Part shown: positions 6,097-14,473 of the stretch, piece by piece
How positions within the stretch are numbered: position 1 is the stretch's first letter
How the letters are laid out: every line of letters starts with the position of its first letter
Source of the DNA: JBAYHA01 sp041666425
Lineage (GTDB): Bacteria; Patescibacteriota; Patescibacteriia; UBA11705; JABHMO01
DNA: 15,541 bases
Assembly (NCBI GenBank): GCA_041666425.1
Contig: JBAYHA010000026.1
Coordinates: 1-15,541 of the forward strand
Direction of reading: 5' to 3'
Notes under the pieces: generated by a model
Databases searched by the model: none
Told to the model about the DNA's origin: nothing
The model's input: the letters and a program-made list of their open reading frames with translations, nothing else
Made by a program: the position numbers and the translations under genes

Positions 6097-6155
6097 GTTT
6101 TTCTATTTTAATTATCTACAAGCGAAATAAACACACTTGAGCCGACTTTAGTCGC

Positions 6156-6183
6156 CATTGCTCGGTTGCTCAGTTGCTCAGTT
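6156..6183 (+). repeat. Short 8-bp repeat array (GTTGCTC type)
   Basis: CATTGCTC, GGTTGCTC and AGTTGCTC in register, then a partial AGTT. It is the same unit and strand as the array at 4421. The array runs into the promoter of the following gene; the second unit contributes its -35-like TTGCTC. Confidence 0.75.
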
Positions 6184-6194
6184 TTTGATAAAAT
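6166..6194 (+). promoter_or_regulatory. Promoter for the first GT4 gene, possibly leaderless
   Basis: TGA-TAAAAT (6186-6194) is an extended -10 and lies 17 nt after TTGCTC (6166-6171), a half-match to the -35. The predicted start, about 6200-6202, is only 2-4 nt before the ATG at 6204, so the mRNA would be nearly leaderless. A GAGG at 6198-6201 is too close to the ATG to act as a normal ribosome site. Confidence 0.5.
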
Positions 6195-6203
6195 GAAGAG
6201 GCT

Positions 6204-7313
6204 ATGAAAGTCGCGATTGTCCATGATCACCTGGTTCAGGATGGAGGGGCCGAACGAGTTGCACGAGCACTTCTGGAAATGTTTCCAGCCAGTTCTTTTT
6301 TTACTTTACTTTTTAACAAAGAAAAAGTTCCGGAATTTTTTCACCAACAAAAAATCACCACTTCATTTCTGCAAAAAATTCCTTATTTCAACAAAAAAAG
6401 CGAATGGTTATTACCGCTCATGCCATCCGCAACCGAGCATCATAATCTTTCAAAATTTCAACTAATAATTTCCAGTTCCTCAATCTTTTCCAAAGGTGTC
6501 ATCACCAATCCCAATTCCCTGCATATTTGTTATTGCCACACCCCGCCACGCTTTCTTTGGACGGACACGCACAACTATCTCAACGAACTCAATCATAATT
6601 TTCTTATCAAAAAAACTTTACCATTGGTACTGACAAAACTTCGCCAATGGGATCGTCTCGCCGCCGAACGAGTGGATTTTTTTGTCGCCAATTCCCTTGA
6701 AGTGCAAAAAAGAATCAAAAAATATTATGGCCAAGAAAGTAAGGTTATTTACCCGCCGGTAGAAACGGCTAATTTTCACCTCTCCAACAAATTGGATAAA
6801 TATTTTCTGACCGGCGGAAGATTAGTTGGTTACAAGAGATTTGATTTAACCATCCAAGCTTTTAATCGTTTAAATTTACCACTGAAAATTTTTGGCGTCG
6901 GTCCAATGTTTGATAAATTAAAAAAAATCGCTCGCAACAATATTGAATTTGTCGGAAAAATAAATGAAAAAGAAAAAATAAACTTGTTGGCTCATTGCCA
7001 AGCATTTATCAATCCGCAAAGCGAAGATTTTGGCATTACGGCCGTTGAAGCCATGGCTTCCGGCCGGCCGGTTATCGCTTACAAAAGCGGTGGCGCGCTG
7101 GAAACGGTTATTGAAAATGTCACCGGTAAATTTTTTGAAGAACAAACTTGGGAAGACTTGGCTTACGCAATTTTAAAATTTCACAACAATACTTTTAATC
7201 CGCAAGCAATAAAAGATCACGCCGAAAAATTCAGCACCGCCAATTTTGAACGAAATTTCAAAACTTTTGTCATAGAAAAAATTGAACAACGCCAAAATGA
7301 ACATCATCCTTGA
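6204..7313 (+). CDS. GT4-family glycosyltransferase (WbaZ-like)
   Basis: By family, a retaining GT-B enzyme that adds a sugar from a nucleotide donor to a growing lipid-linked glycan on the cytoplasmic side. The 369-aa length is typical. The N-terminal Rossmann domain opens MKVAIVHDHL and carries the GGAERV loop (14-19) seen in GT4 acceptor domains. CYCHTPPRFLW (about 110-120) is typical of the WbaZ-like mannosyltransferase group. The donor domain has an EX7E motif, Glu274 and Glu282, within EDFGITAVEAMASGRPVIA. The gene ends in TGA, which confirms that UGA is a stop here. It overlaps the next GT by 17 nt, so the two are co-translated. The donor sugar is not determined. Confidence 0.92.
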   Translation: MKVAIVHDHLVQDGGAERVARALLEMFPASSFFTLLFNKEKVPEFFHQQKITTSFLQKIPYFNKKSEWLLPLMPSATEHHNLSKFQLIISSSSIFSKGVITNPNSLHICYCHTPPRFLWTDTHNYLNELNHNFLIKKTLPLVLTKLRQWDRLAAERVDFFVANSLEVQKRIKKYYGQESKVIYPPVETANFHLSNKLDKYFLTGGRLVGYKRFDLTIQAFNRLNLPLKIFGVGPMFDKLKKIARNNIEFVGKINEKEKINLLAHCQAFINPQSEDFGITAVEAMASGRPVIAYKSGGALETVIENVTGKFFEEQTWEDLAYAILKFHNNTFNPQAIKDHAEKFSTANFERNFKTFVIEKIEQRQNEHHP

Positions 7314-8430
7314 TGGCCGACCGCTCCTCGACAAAGAGCCAACCGGCGTCACTTTTTTTACTATCAATTTTATCAAAAATTTAAGTCAAGCTCGGCCTGA
7401 CTTTAATTTTTTTATTTTTACCACAGGGAGAAAAAAACCAAGCATCACTTGGTTTGAAAATTTGCCCAATGTCCATCTTTGTCATTACCAAATTCCCAAC
7501 AAACTATTTAACTTTTTACAACTTTTCTTTCATTATCCAAAGATTGAAAACATTTTAAAAAAAAATTATCCTGAAAAAAATTTTGATGTCCTCGTCTTGC
7601 CAAACTTAAACTTTTTTTCCACACGACTTCCCTATTTTGCCATATTTCATGATTTAAGTTTTGAATTTTTACCTAACTTTTATTCTCTCAAAAGTCGCCT
7701 TTGGCACTTTCTCCTAAATCCAAAAAAAACTGCGCAAAAAGCTTTTAAAATCTTTGCCGTTTCCGAAAACACCAAGAATGATTTGCAAAATCTGTACAAA
7801 ATTGACCAAACCAAAATTTCTGTCAACTTTCCAAATCTAAAAGATTTTTTTAAACCAGAAAAAAATCTACCGAAAGAAAAAAATATCTTATTTGTTGGCA
7901 CCATTGAAAAAAGAAAAAACATTTTAAATTTAGTCAAAGTGTTCAATGACTTTTCAGTTTCCTTTCCTGAACACCGTTTAATTCTGATTGGCAAACCCGG
8001 CTTTGGATTTGTAGAAATTTTTAATGCTATCAAAAACAACGAAAAAATAATTTATAAAAATTATCTTCCGGAAAACGAATTAACAGAATATTTTCAAACA
8101 GCTGAATTTTTTGTTTTTCCATCATTTTACGAAGGTTTTGGCTTACCAATTGTTGAAGCCATGAGCTACGGTTTGCCAATTATCGCCTCGGCAAATTCCT
8201 CAATGCCCGAAGTTATTTCTGACGCGGGAATTTTGTTCAATGTTTTTAATAACAATCAACTGCTTGAAGCCATGAAAACTCTAGCTTCCAATCAGAATAT
8301 CCGCCAATATTTTGCCACCAAATCCTTAACTCGTTACACCGAAATTCAGTCCTCAATTAACCGACAAAATACCGAATTACTTGAAAATTTACAAAAAATC
8401 AATGATGAGGTAAAATTAAGTAGTGAGTAG
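7297..8430 (+). CDS. GT4-family glycosyltransferase
   Basis: The frame is open from a TTG at 7282, but the ATG at 7297 starts the canonical MNIILDGRPLL beta strand and is preferred (377 aa). The N-terminal domain is unusually rich in Phe, Lys and Asn and includes FHDLSFEFLP, the usual GT4 feature where the acceptor domain ends. The C-terminal domain has VGTIEKRKNILNLV and the donor-site EX7E motif (Glu279 and Glu287 in EGFGLPIVEAMSYGLP), then SSMPEVISDAG. No Shine-Dalgarno; it overlaps the upstream GT by 17 nt and so probably depends on translational coupling. Likely cytosolic or membrane-associated in surface glycan assembly. No terminator follows; a block of repeats separates it from the third GT. 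Confidence 0.92.
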   Translation: MNIILDGRPLLDKEPTGVTFFTINFIKNLSQARPDFNFFIFTTGRKKPSITWFENLPNVHLCHYQIPNKLFNFLQLFFHYPKIENILKKNYPEKNFDVLVLPNLNFFSTRLPYFAIFHDLSFEFLPNFYSLKSRLWHFLLNPKKTAQKAFKIFAVSENTKNDLQNLYKIDQTKISVNFPNLKDFFKPEKNLPKEKNILFVGTIEKRKNILNLVKVFNDFSVSFPEHRLILIGKPGFGFVEIFNAIKNNEKIIYKNYLPENELTEYFQTAEFFVFPSFYEGFGLPIVEAMSYGLPIIASANSSMPEVISDAGILFNVFNNNQLLEAMKTLASNQNIRQYFATKSLTRYTEIQSSINRQNTELLENLQKINDEVKLSSE

Positions 8431-8463
8431 TGAGTTTTAAAATAGAATCAAAAAAAACACTGC

Positions 8464-8618
8464 TTTGTCATCCCGAACTTTTCTTTTGTCATCTCGAGCG
8501 AGCCTGCCCTGAGCGAAGTCGAAAGGGTCGAGAGATCTTTTCAAAATAGTAACAACAACATTGGATTTTGGTTTTAAAAAAGATTTCTCCACTCGCTTCG
8601 CTTGGTCGAAATGACAAA
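8464..8618. repeat. Inverted pair of TTTGTCATYYCGA-type repeats (MITE-like block)
   Basis: Copy A (8485-8541, plus) begins TTTGTCATCTCGA and ends GTCGAGAGATCTTTTC. Copy B (8578-8618) is the same family reversed: on the minus strand it begins TTTGTCATTTCGACCAAGCG and ends GGAGAAATCTTT. A third fragment, TTTGTCATCCCGA, is at 8464-8476. The copies share ends and an internal GAGCGAAG or AGCGAAGCGAG core. Elements of this look are widespread as intergenic repeats in environmental bacterial genomes (general knowledge). No coding capacity. Confidence 0.75.
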
Positions 8619-8640
8619 TAAAATATTTTTTTTTATTAAA

Positions 8641-8682
8641 TTTGATCAGTTGCCTGCCTGCCGGTAGGCATGGTCAGTTGTC
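8641..8682 (+). repeat. Degenerate 8-bp repeat interrupted by a palindrome
   Basis: TTTGATC-AGTTG is followed by 20 nt (8653-8672) that include the near-perfect palindrome TGCCTGCCGGTAGGCA (8655-8670), then GTC-AGTTGTC. If the 20 nt are removed, the flanks join to AGTTGGTC-AGTTGTC in perfect 8-bp register. The start codon of the next gene is 7 nt downstream. Confidence 0.65.
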
Positions 8683-8689
8683 ATAATTT

Positions 8690-9820
8690 ATGAAAATTGC
8701 CATCGACGCCCGCATGTACGGCAACAAACAATGCACCGGAATCGGCACTTATGTCAGAGAATTGACACAAGCGCTTTTTGAATTGGACCGAGAAAATGAA
8801 TATTTACTTTTTATGCGCGAAACGGAAATTAATGATCCTGATTATCAAGAGAATTATCCGAATGTTCGCAAAATCATCGTAAAAAGTCCCTGGTATTCTT
8901 ATCAAGAACAAATTCGCCTACCTTTTGAAATTTTACGAGAAAAATTTGATATAATTCACTTCCCACACTTCAATTCCCCACTTTTCATGCCAAGGAAATC
9001 AATCTGCACGATTCATGATGTAACCCCGTTGTTTTTTCCCGGCCACAAAATGTCTTCCCAGTTTCGCAAATTAGCGCATCGAACCGTTTTTCAAAATACC
9101 ATTAATAGAGCCAACAAAGTTATCGCCATTTCAGAGGCAACGAAAAGCGATATTATTAAGTATTTTCATAAACCGCAAAATGAAATAAAAGTTATTTACG
9201 AAGGTGTGGACGAAAGCTTCGCGAAAACTGAAAATAGTGGTATAATAAATTCAGTAAAAAACAAATATAATTTGCCGGAAAATTACCTGCTTTATGTCGG
9301 CGTCTGGCGCAATCACAAAAATCTCGAAACATTGGTTCGTGGTTTTGAAATTTTAAAAGAAAAATATAATTTTAGCGGAAATCTTGTTATTGCCGGACGA
9401 CCCGATCTGCACGCCACGAATGTTACCGAACTTATCAAAAATTCAAAATTCAAAAAATTCATTTTCACACCAGGATATATTGACAATGCCGACCTCGCCA
9501 CCGTTTATTCTTCCGCCACTTTATTCGTTCTGCCATCTTTTATTGAAGGTTTTGGTTTGATCACGCTCGAAGCGCAGTTTTGCGGCGTTCCGGTTCTAGT
9601 CAGCGATATTCCTGTCCTACACGAAGTTCTGACTGATTCGGCAATTTACTTTGACCCAAAATCAGCCGATAATTTAGCCATGAATGCTTGGGGAATTTTA
9701 AACAATCCGAAACAAAAACAAATTTTAATTACCAAAGGTTTACTCAACAAACAAAAATTTTCTTGGGCCAAATGCGCCGAACAAACTTTACAAACTTATC
9801 GAGAAATATTTTCTGCTTAA
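8690..9820 (+). CDS. GT4-family glycosyltransferase
   Basis: A 376-aa GT-B enzyme. It opens with MKIAIDARMYG, the acceptor-domain start typical of the mannosyltransferase/rhamnosyltransferase-like GT4 group, followed by TGIGTYVRELTQAL. FDIIHFPHFNSPLF and ICTIHDVTPLFFPG mark the middle of the first domain, and LYVGVWRNHKNLETLVRGFEIL begins the donor domain. The EX7E motif is Glu286 and Glu294 in EGFGLITLEAQFCGVPVL. Donor and acceptor are unknown. The ATG at 8690 has no Shine-Dalgarno, and the repeat-filled 259 bp upstream hold no convincing promoter at the right distance. The DUF4012 gene starts 3 nt after its stop, so the two are probably one transcript. It is clearly more like the GT4 at 7297 than like the GT4 at 6204. 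Confidence 0.93.
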   Translation: MKIAIDARMYGNKQCTGIGTYVRELTQALFELDRENEYLLFMRETEINDPDYQENYPNVRKIIVKSPWYSYQEQIRLPFEILREKFDIIHFPHFNSPLFMPRKSICTIHDVTPLFFPGHKMSSQFRKLAHRTVFQNTINRANKVIAISEATKSDIIKYFHKPQNEIKVIYEGVDESFAKTENSGIINSVKNKYNLPENYLLYVGVWRNHKNLETLVRGFEILKEKYNFSGNLVIAGRPDLHATNVTELIKNSKFKKFIFTPGYIDNADLATVYSSATLFVLPSFIEGFGLITLEAQFCGVPVLVSDIPVLHEVLTDSAIYFDPKSADNLAMNAWGILNNPKQKQILITKGLLNKQKFSWAKCAEQTLQTYREIFSA

Positions 9821-9823
9821 AAT

Positions 9824-12427
9824 ATGCTCCGCCAGACAAAAAAGAAAAAAAACAAAATCCCCAAAAAACGTCCGATTGTCACAAAAAAAAGATCAAAAAA
9901 CAAAAAAAAATCTGACAAAAAATCTGAAATATTTTTTTGCGCCCCAAAAGATTTAATCATCGAAGAACCGGCGATAGAAAAAAAACTAATATCCTTTGGT
10001 TTATTGCAACATGAAATTGATGAAATTTTAACACAACAAAATTTACACAAAGATAATCACGAACTCGAAAATATTTTAAAAAAATCTTTAGCTTCTCTCC
10101 TTCCAAAATCAGAAACTGTCGTACGGGCGAAAAATCTTTCGCCCCAACAACTCAATCATCACACCTTAATAACGATTAAAAACACCGAAGCTCACTCCGA
10201 GCACTCCCCCTATGTTTTAGATTTAACAGCACTCATTGAAAAAAAACGTTCCCAAAAAGAAAAAAAAGCGCAAATTTGGAACTTTGTCAAACAGAAAGAA
10301 ATTGTTTTTGTTCCAAAAAAATCAACCGAAAAAAAATTATTACTACCAACTCCGACCGAAAAAACTGTTTTTATCAAACACAAAAAAATCGCCAAGAAAA
10401 CAACCAACAAAAATAATTTTCACCGCCAATTCACTGGCAAACCATGGCATTATCACCTCAATATCCCATATTTTTGGCCACAAAAAACTCTGGCCTATTT
10501 ACTTCTTGGGGCGATGATTATTTTGCCCATAAAAGTTTTTGGTCATTATGAAAATTTATTAAATTTAAAAAACAATGTCCAAGACAATGTCATCTCGGCG
10601 ACCACGCAACTAAAAACCGCCGGCCAAAATATCGCCGACAACAACTGGCAAAACGTTTCAGAAAATTTTGTCCAAGCGGAAGAACAAATTCACCAAGCAA
10701 AAAAACAAATCAACTCGTTAAATATCGGGCTGCGCGCCATTTTGCAAGTTTTACCCACTGACGGTGCCAATCTGCAAGACGCCAAGAAAGTTCTTGATTT
10801 GACAGAGAATTTAGCCAAAATCGGTAGCCAATTACCAAATTTAATCGAAATATTCAGTTCAGAAGAAACTCTAACCGCCAAAATAACCAATATTAGGAAT
10901 ATTTTACAAAATATCCAACCACAGCTAGATAATATTTATACCGATCTGCACAGCTTACGCGACTCGGCAATTCCTGACGAACAAAAAAATGATTTCCAAG
11001 ATATAAAAAACTCTTTTGATATCCTTTATTTTGATCTCAAAGAGTTCCAGAATTTAACAGTTACCTTAGGCCAAATTCTCGGTGAACAAAATTTGAAACG
11101 TTATCTGTTTCTTTTCCAAAACACCAACGAACTACGCGCCACCGGTGGCTTTGTCGGAAGCCTGGCTTTGGTGGACATTGACCAAGGCAAAATAAAAAAT
11201 TTAGAAATTCCCAACGGCGGAAGTTATGACTTCCAAGGACAACTGGCGCAAAATGTCATTTCTCCGCACCCACTTCAAGTCATCAATGCCAAATGGGAAC
11301 TGCAAGATGCCAACTGGTTTCCTGATTTCAAACTTTCCGCCCAAAAAATAAAATCATTCTATGAAAATGCCGGCGGACCAACCGTTGATGGAGTAATTGC
11401 CATCAACTCTGACATCATTTCTGAAATTTTAAAAATAACCGGTCCTATTTATCTGGCAAAATACAATCGGTCTTTTGACAGCAACAATGTTATTCTCGAA
11501 TTACAAAAAACCATTGATTCCGAAAAACAGACATCGGACAACAAACCAAAACAAATTTTAGCTGACTTGGCACCGGAAATTATTACTCGATTATTTGATG
11601 CAAAAAGCCAAAACTATTTACAGTTGGCTTCTTTGCTAAAAACTTCTTTTAACCAAAAACAGCTTCAAGTTTATTTCAAAAATCAAGCTTGGCAACAAAA
11701 ATTCGCTGACTACGGATGGACCGGAGAAATAAAAAATCCATCCCAAGATTACTTAATGGTCGTTAACAGCAACATTGGCGGAGGCAAAACCGATGCCTAT
11801 ATCAAACAAAAGATTTCCTTGAATTCACAACTAAAAAATGATGGCCAAATTTTAAATACGGTTACCATTACCAGAAAACACGAAGGCGATCCCAATGATT
11901 ATTTTGCCAAGACCTCCAATCTTGATTTTGTCAGAATTTATGTGCCAGCCGGAGCAAAATTAATTAATGATTCCGGTTTTTCCACCGTTCCGGCCGATAA
12001 ATTTGAAAATCCGACACCATCTATGCAAACCGATCCCGATTTGCAAGAAATCTCCGGCGAATTCCTCGTCAAAGAAGACAGCGGAACAATCATCAATCAA
12101 GAGATGAACAAAACCGTTTTTGGCAACTGGCTCCAAGTTGATCCGGGCGAAACAGCTACCGCGACTTTTACCTATCTTTTGCCTTACAAAATAAAATTAA
12201 CGGAAAACAAACTTTTCCGTTTGGCCGGTTTTGACAATACGCAAAACTATTCCATTTATTTGCAAAAACAGTCCGGGCAAAAAAACACTGATTACGAAAT
12301 AAAATTTTCCACCGAACCGCAAATCAACCTCACCGCCCTCAAAGGTGAACAACTTGACGAACAAAACATCAAAATTGACAACAATGACCAAACTGATTTT
12401 TATCTGCTGGCTTCATTGAAAAAATAA
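9824..12427 (+). CDS. DUF4012 membrane-anchored protein with Lys-rich cytoplasmic tail
   Basis: An 867-aa protein. Residues 1-35 are strongly basic with long Lys runs. Residues 36-217 look like a charged, low-complexity cytoplasmic region. One membrane helix is at about 222-241 (LAYLLLGAMIILPIKVFG). Next comes a helical, coiled-coil-like stretch (about 245-400), then the DUF4012 domain: NTNELRATGGFVGS (433-446), DANWFPDF (495-502), then a long beta-rich C-terminus. DUF4012 proteins are found beside polysaccharide genes in CPR and actinobacteria. The RATGGF and Asp/Trp/Pro motifs recall LytR-CpsA-Psr ligases, which attach lipid-linked glycans to the wall, so a role in glycan attachment outside the membrane is inferred. 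It starts 3 nt after a GT4 gene, without a Shine-Dalgarno. Confidence 0.88.
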   Translation: MLRQTKKKKNKIPKKRPIVTKKRSKNKKKSDKKSEIFFCAPKDLIIEEPAIEKKLISFGLLQHEIDEILTQQNLHKDNHELENILKKSLASLLPKSETVVRAKNLSPQQLNHHTLITIKNTEAHSEHSPYVLDLTALIEKKRSQKEKKAQIWNFVKQKEIVFVPKKSTEKKLLLPTPTEKTVFIKHKKIAKKTTNKNNFHRQFTGKPWHYHLNIPYFWPQKTLAYLLLGAMIILPIKVFGHYENLLNLKNNVQDNVISATTQLKTAGQNIADNNWQNVSENFVQAEEQIHQAKKQINSLNIGLRAILQVLPTDGANLQDAKKVLDLTENLAKIGSQLPNLIEIFSSEETLTAKITNIRNILQNIQPQLDNIYTDLHSLRDSAIPDEQKNDFQDIKNSFDILYFDLKEFQNLTVTLGQILGEQNLKRYLFLFQNTNELRATGGFVGSLALVDIDQGKIKNLEIPNGGSYDFQGQLAQNVISPHPLQVINAKWELQDANWFPDFKLSAQKIKSFYENAGGPTVDGVIAINSDIISEILKITGPIYLAKYNRSFDSNNVILELQKTIDSEKQTSDNKPKQILADLAPEIITRLFDAKSQNYLQLASLLKTSFNQKQLQVYFKNQAWQQKFADYGWTGEIKNPSQDYLMVVNSNIGGGKTDAYIKQKISLNSQLKNDGQILNTVTITRKHEGDPNDYFAKTSNLDFVRIYVPAGAKLINDSGFSTVPADKFENPTPSMQTDPDLQEISGEFLVKEDSGTIINQEMNKTVFGNWLQVDPGETATATFTYLLPYKIKLTENKLFRLAGFDNTQNYSIYLQKQSGQKNTDYEIKFSTEPQINLTALKGEQLDEQNIKIDNNDQTDFYLLASLKK

Positions 12428-12450
12428 AACAAAAATAAATCGATCGCAAT

Positions 12451-14397
12451 ATGGCCAAAGAGAAATCTTTTTTTTCTTTCAAAAAACATCCGGTCGAAGA
12501 TCTTGATCCGGTCAAAGAATTGGAAAATCTTTACGCAGCAAATCCCGAATTAACCACCGACAAAAACAAACACTCAACCAACGACGACAATCATTCGCTA
12601 AAAGAACTGATTGAAAAAAATCGCCAAAAACAAAAACGTCGCGCTTTGGTTTATTTTTTCATTATTTTTTTATCCGCCGTTTTTTCCGCCAGCGCCGGAT
12701 TCTTTTACTTTAGCGGACACCAAAAATTCGAGGAAGAATCCATTGTTTTAAATATCTCCGGACCGGAAAAAATAAAAATCAATGAAGCCTTTGACTACAC
12801 CATCACCTACCAGAACATCGGAGAATACGGACTGCGTGGAAGTCGCATATTAATCCAATATCCGCAAGGCTTTTTGTTGGAAAATTCCTCGCCGGAAATA
12901 ATCAACCACAAAGTCGAACTTAATGAAATAAAACCGGGCAAAACCGGAGCGATTACAATTCATGGTCGAATTATTGGTGAACCGAATTCAGAACAAAAAA
13001 TATCCGCGTCTCTTTATTTTTCTCCCAGTAATTTTAATGCTGAATTCAAAAAAGACGCCAATTATTCACTGCTACTTGAAACCCCTGATATTTTGCCGGT
13101 ACTGTCAATTCCCAATACCGTAACTTTGACCAACAAATTCACGCTAAAAGCAAAAATAAAAAATTTGAGCAACATCATTTTTTCCGAACCTCGACTAAAA
13201 ATTGATTTCCCCGCCGGTTTTACCATGCAAAAAGCACAACCGGCACCAATCGAAAACAACAACGAATGGCAAATACCAACTCTCGAACCGCAAGAAGATT
13301 CTCTGGAAATAATTATCGAAGGTTTTTTTGATTCAACCCTTGTTTTTGCCACTGATGAAGAAAGAATCAAAGATCTTTCTATTCAACTCCGACTTCTTGG
13401 CAAAGAAAACAGTTACTACTCGATCAAAACAGAAAAATTTTCTACAAAAATAATCGACCAATCGCTCAATACCTATCTCATCATTAACGGCAGTACGGAA
13501 AACAAAAATTTTGAACTTGGCCAAAATCTCAACTTCTCTTTGATTATAAAAAACAACGGCCAAGAAACTTACCGCCAAGCGGAAGTAAAATTGATTGCCG
13601 AATCTTTTCCCGAAGAATTATTAAATTGGGGGAAAATTTCCGACAAAACTTTTGGCAAAATCCAAAACAATGACTCTGGCAAAAAAGAAATTATCTGGGA
13701 CAAAAACAAAGTTCCCGCTTTGGCAGAAATAAAGCCAAACAAAGAAATTGTCATTGATTTCAGCTTGCCAATAAAAACAAAAGAAGAATTAAAAGATCTT
13801 GGCGACGAACAAATCGGTCAAGGAAAACTTAATTTTTTTGGCCAGATAAACGCCTTTGACAACAATGACGCCGCAATAAACCCACAAAAGACAAACGAAG
13901 TTCTGCTAAAGCTACTCTCCAATGCGGATCTTGGAGTAAAGGCTCTTTATTATTTTACTGACGGCACGCCAATCGGCACCGGTCCGCTACCATTCCAAGT
14001 CGACCAAAAAACCAAACTGCAAATTTTCTGGGACATTTCCAACAGTTGGCATGAATTAATCAATTTAACAGTCAAAACCGATTTGCCTGATTATGTGCAA
14101 TTTTCCGGTGAAAAAAATACTGGCATCGGCCAAATTGAATATGACTCAACAACTCGTCAAATAACCTGGAAAATCGACCGATTGCCGGAAACTGTCAAAG
14201 AGGCGCACGCCAACTTTGGCATTGAAATAACACCTCGACAAAAAGATCTCGATCAAATTATCAAACTTACCGGCAACTCCATTTTTTCCGCCACTGACCA
14301 AAAAACTCTAGAAAATATTATTAAAACAAAAAACATCACCACTTCTGCTCTTGAAAAAGATGACTTCGCCAACACCTCCGGTTTGGTGGAAAAATAA
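12451..14397 (+). CDS. Single-span surface protein with repeated beta-sandwich (DUF11/CARDB-like) domains
   Basis: A 648-aa protein. Residues 1-64 are a charged cytoplasmic tail with a basic helix (LKELIEKNRQKQKRRALVYF) just before one membrane helix at about 65-88. The rest would lie outside the membrane. Four or so beta-rich segments (roughly 95-200, 205-310, 325-445, 460-600) repeat a theme of a hydrophobic strand, F-x-Y-x-I-x-Y-x-N or F-x-L-x-I-x-N-x-G, and an [FL]P-x-G[FY]-like strand. Examples are AFDYTITYQNIGEYG and NLNFSLIIKNNGQETY. This is the signature of DUF11/CARDB adhesion-like immunoglobulin folds. It lies 23 nt after the DUF4012 gene and has the same topology, so the two may work together on the surface. 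No LPXTG or catalytic motif seen. The start has no Shine-Dalgarno. Confidence 0.75.
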   Translation: MAKEKSFFSFKKHPVEDLDPVKELENLYAANPELTTDKNKHSTNDDNHSLKELIEKNRQKQKRRALVYFFIIFLSAVFSASAGFFYFSGHQKFEEESIVLNISGPEKIKINEAFDYTITYQNIGEYGLRGSRILIQYPQGFLLENSSPEIINHKVELNEIKPGKTGAITIHGRIIGEPNSEQKISASLYFSPSNFNAEFKKDANYSLLLETPDILPVLSIPNTVTLTNKFTLKAKIKNLSNIIFSEPRLKIDFPAGFTMQKAQPAPIENNNEWQIPTLEPQEDSLEIIIEGFFDSTLVFATDEERIKDLSIQLRLLGKENSYYSIKTEKFSTKIIDQSLNTYLIINGSTENKNFELGQNLNFSLIIKNNGQETYRQAEVKLIAESFPEELLNWGKISDKTFGKIQNNDSGKKEIIWDKNKVPALAEIKPNKEIVIDFSLPIKTKEELKDLGDEQIGQGKLNFFGQINAFDNNDAAINPQKTNEVLLKLLSNADLGVKALYYFTDGTPIGTGPLPFQVDQKTKLQIFWDISNSWHELINLTVKTDLPDYVQFSGEKNTGIGQIEYDSTTRQITWKIDRLPETVKEAHANFGIEITPRQKDLDQIIKLTGNSIFSATDQKTLENIIKTKNITTSALEKDDFANTSGLVEK

Positions 14398-14404
14398 AAA
14401 TATC

Positions 14405-14466
14405 AAAAAACACCTATTTTTAGATCCCTCCACGTTAGTCGGGATGACAAAAATAGGTGTTTTTTT
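14405..14466. terminator. Bidirectional terminator between convergent genes, carrying a repeat fragment in its loop
   Basis: AAAAAACACCTATTTTT (14405-14421) pairs with AAAAATAGGTGTTTTTT (14449-14465). The outer A/T runs supply a T-tract on either strand, which suits the convergent genes on both sides. The 27-nt loop is not random: on the minus strand, TTTGTCATCCCGA and GGAGGGATCT match the ends of the repeat family at 8464-8618. Confidence 0.8.
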
Positions 14467-14473
14467 GTTTTTA

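Noticed and set aside
7311..7313. UGA read as glycine (code 25)
   Set aside because: TGA ends the GT4 gene at the expected length for the family, and also the TrmB-like gene.
8679..8687. Extended -10 TGTCATAAT for the third GT4 gene
   Set aside because: The ATG begins 3 nt after it, so transcription would start inside or after the start codon.
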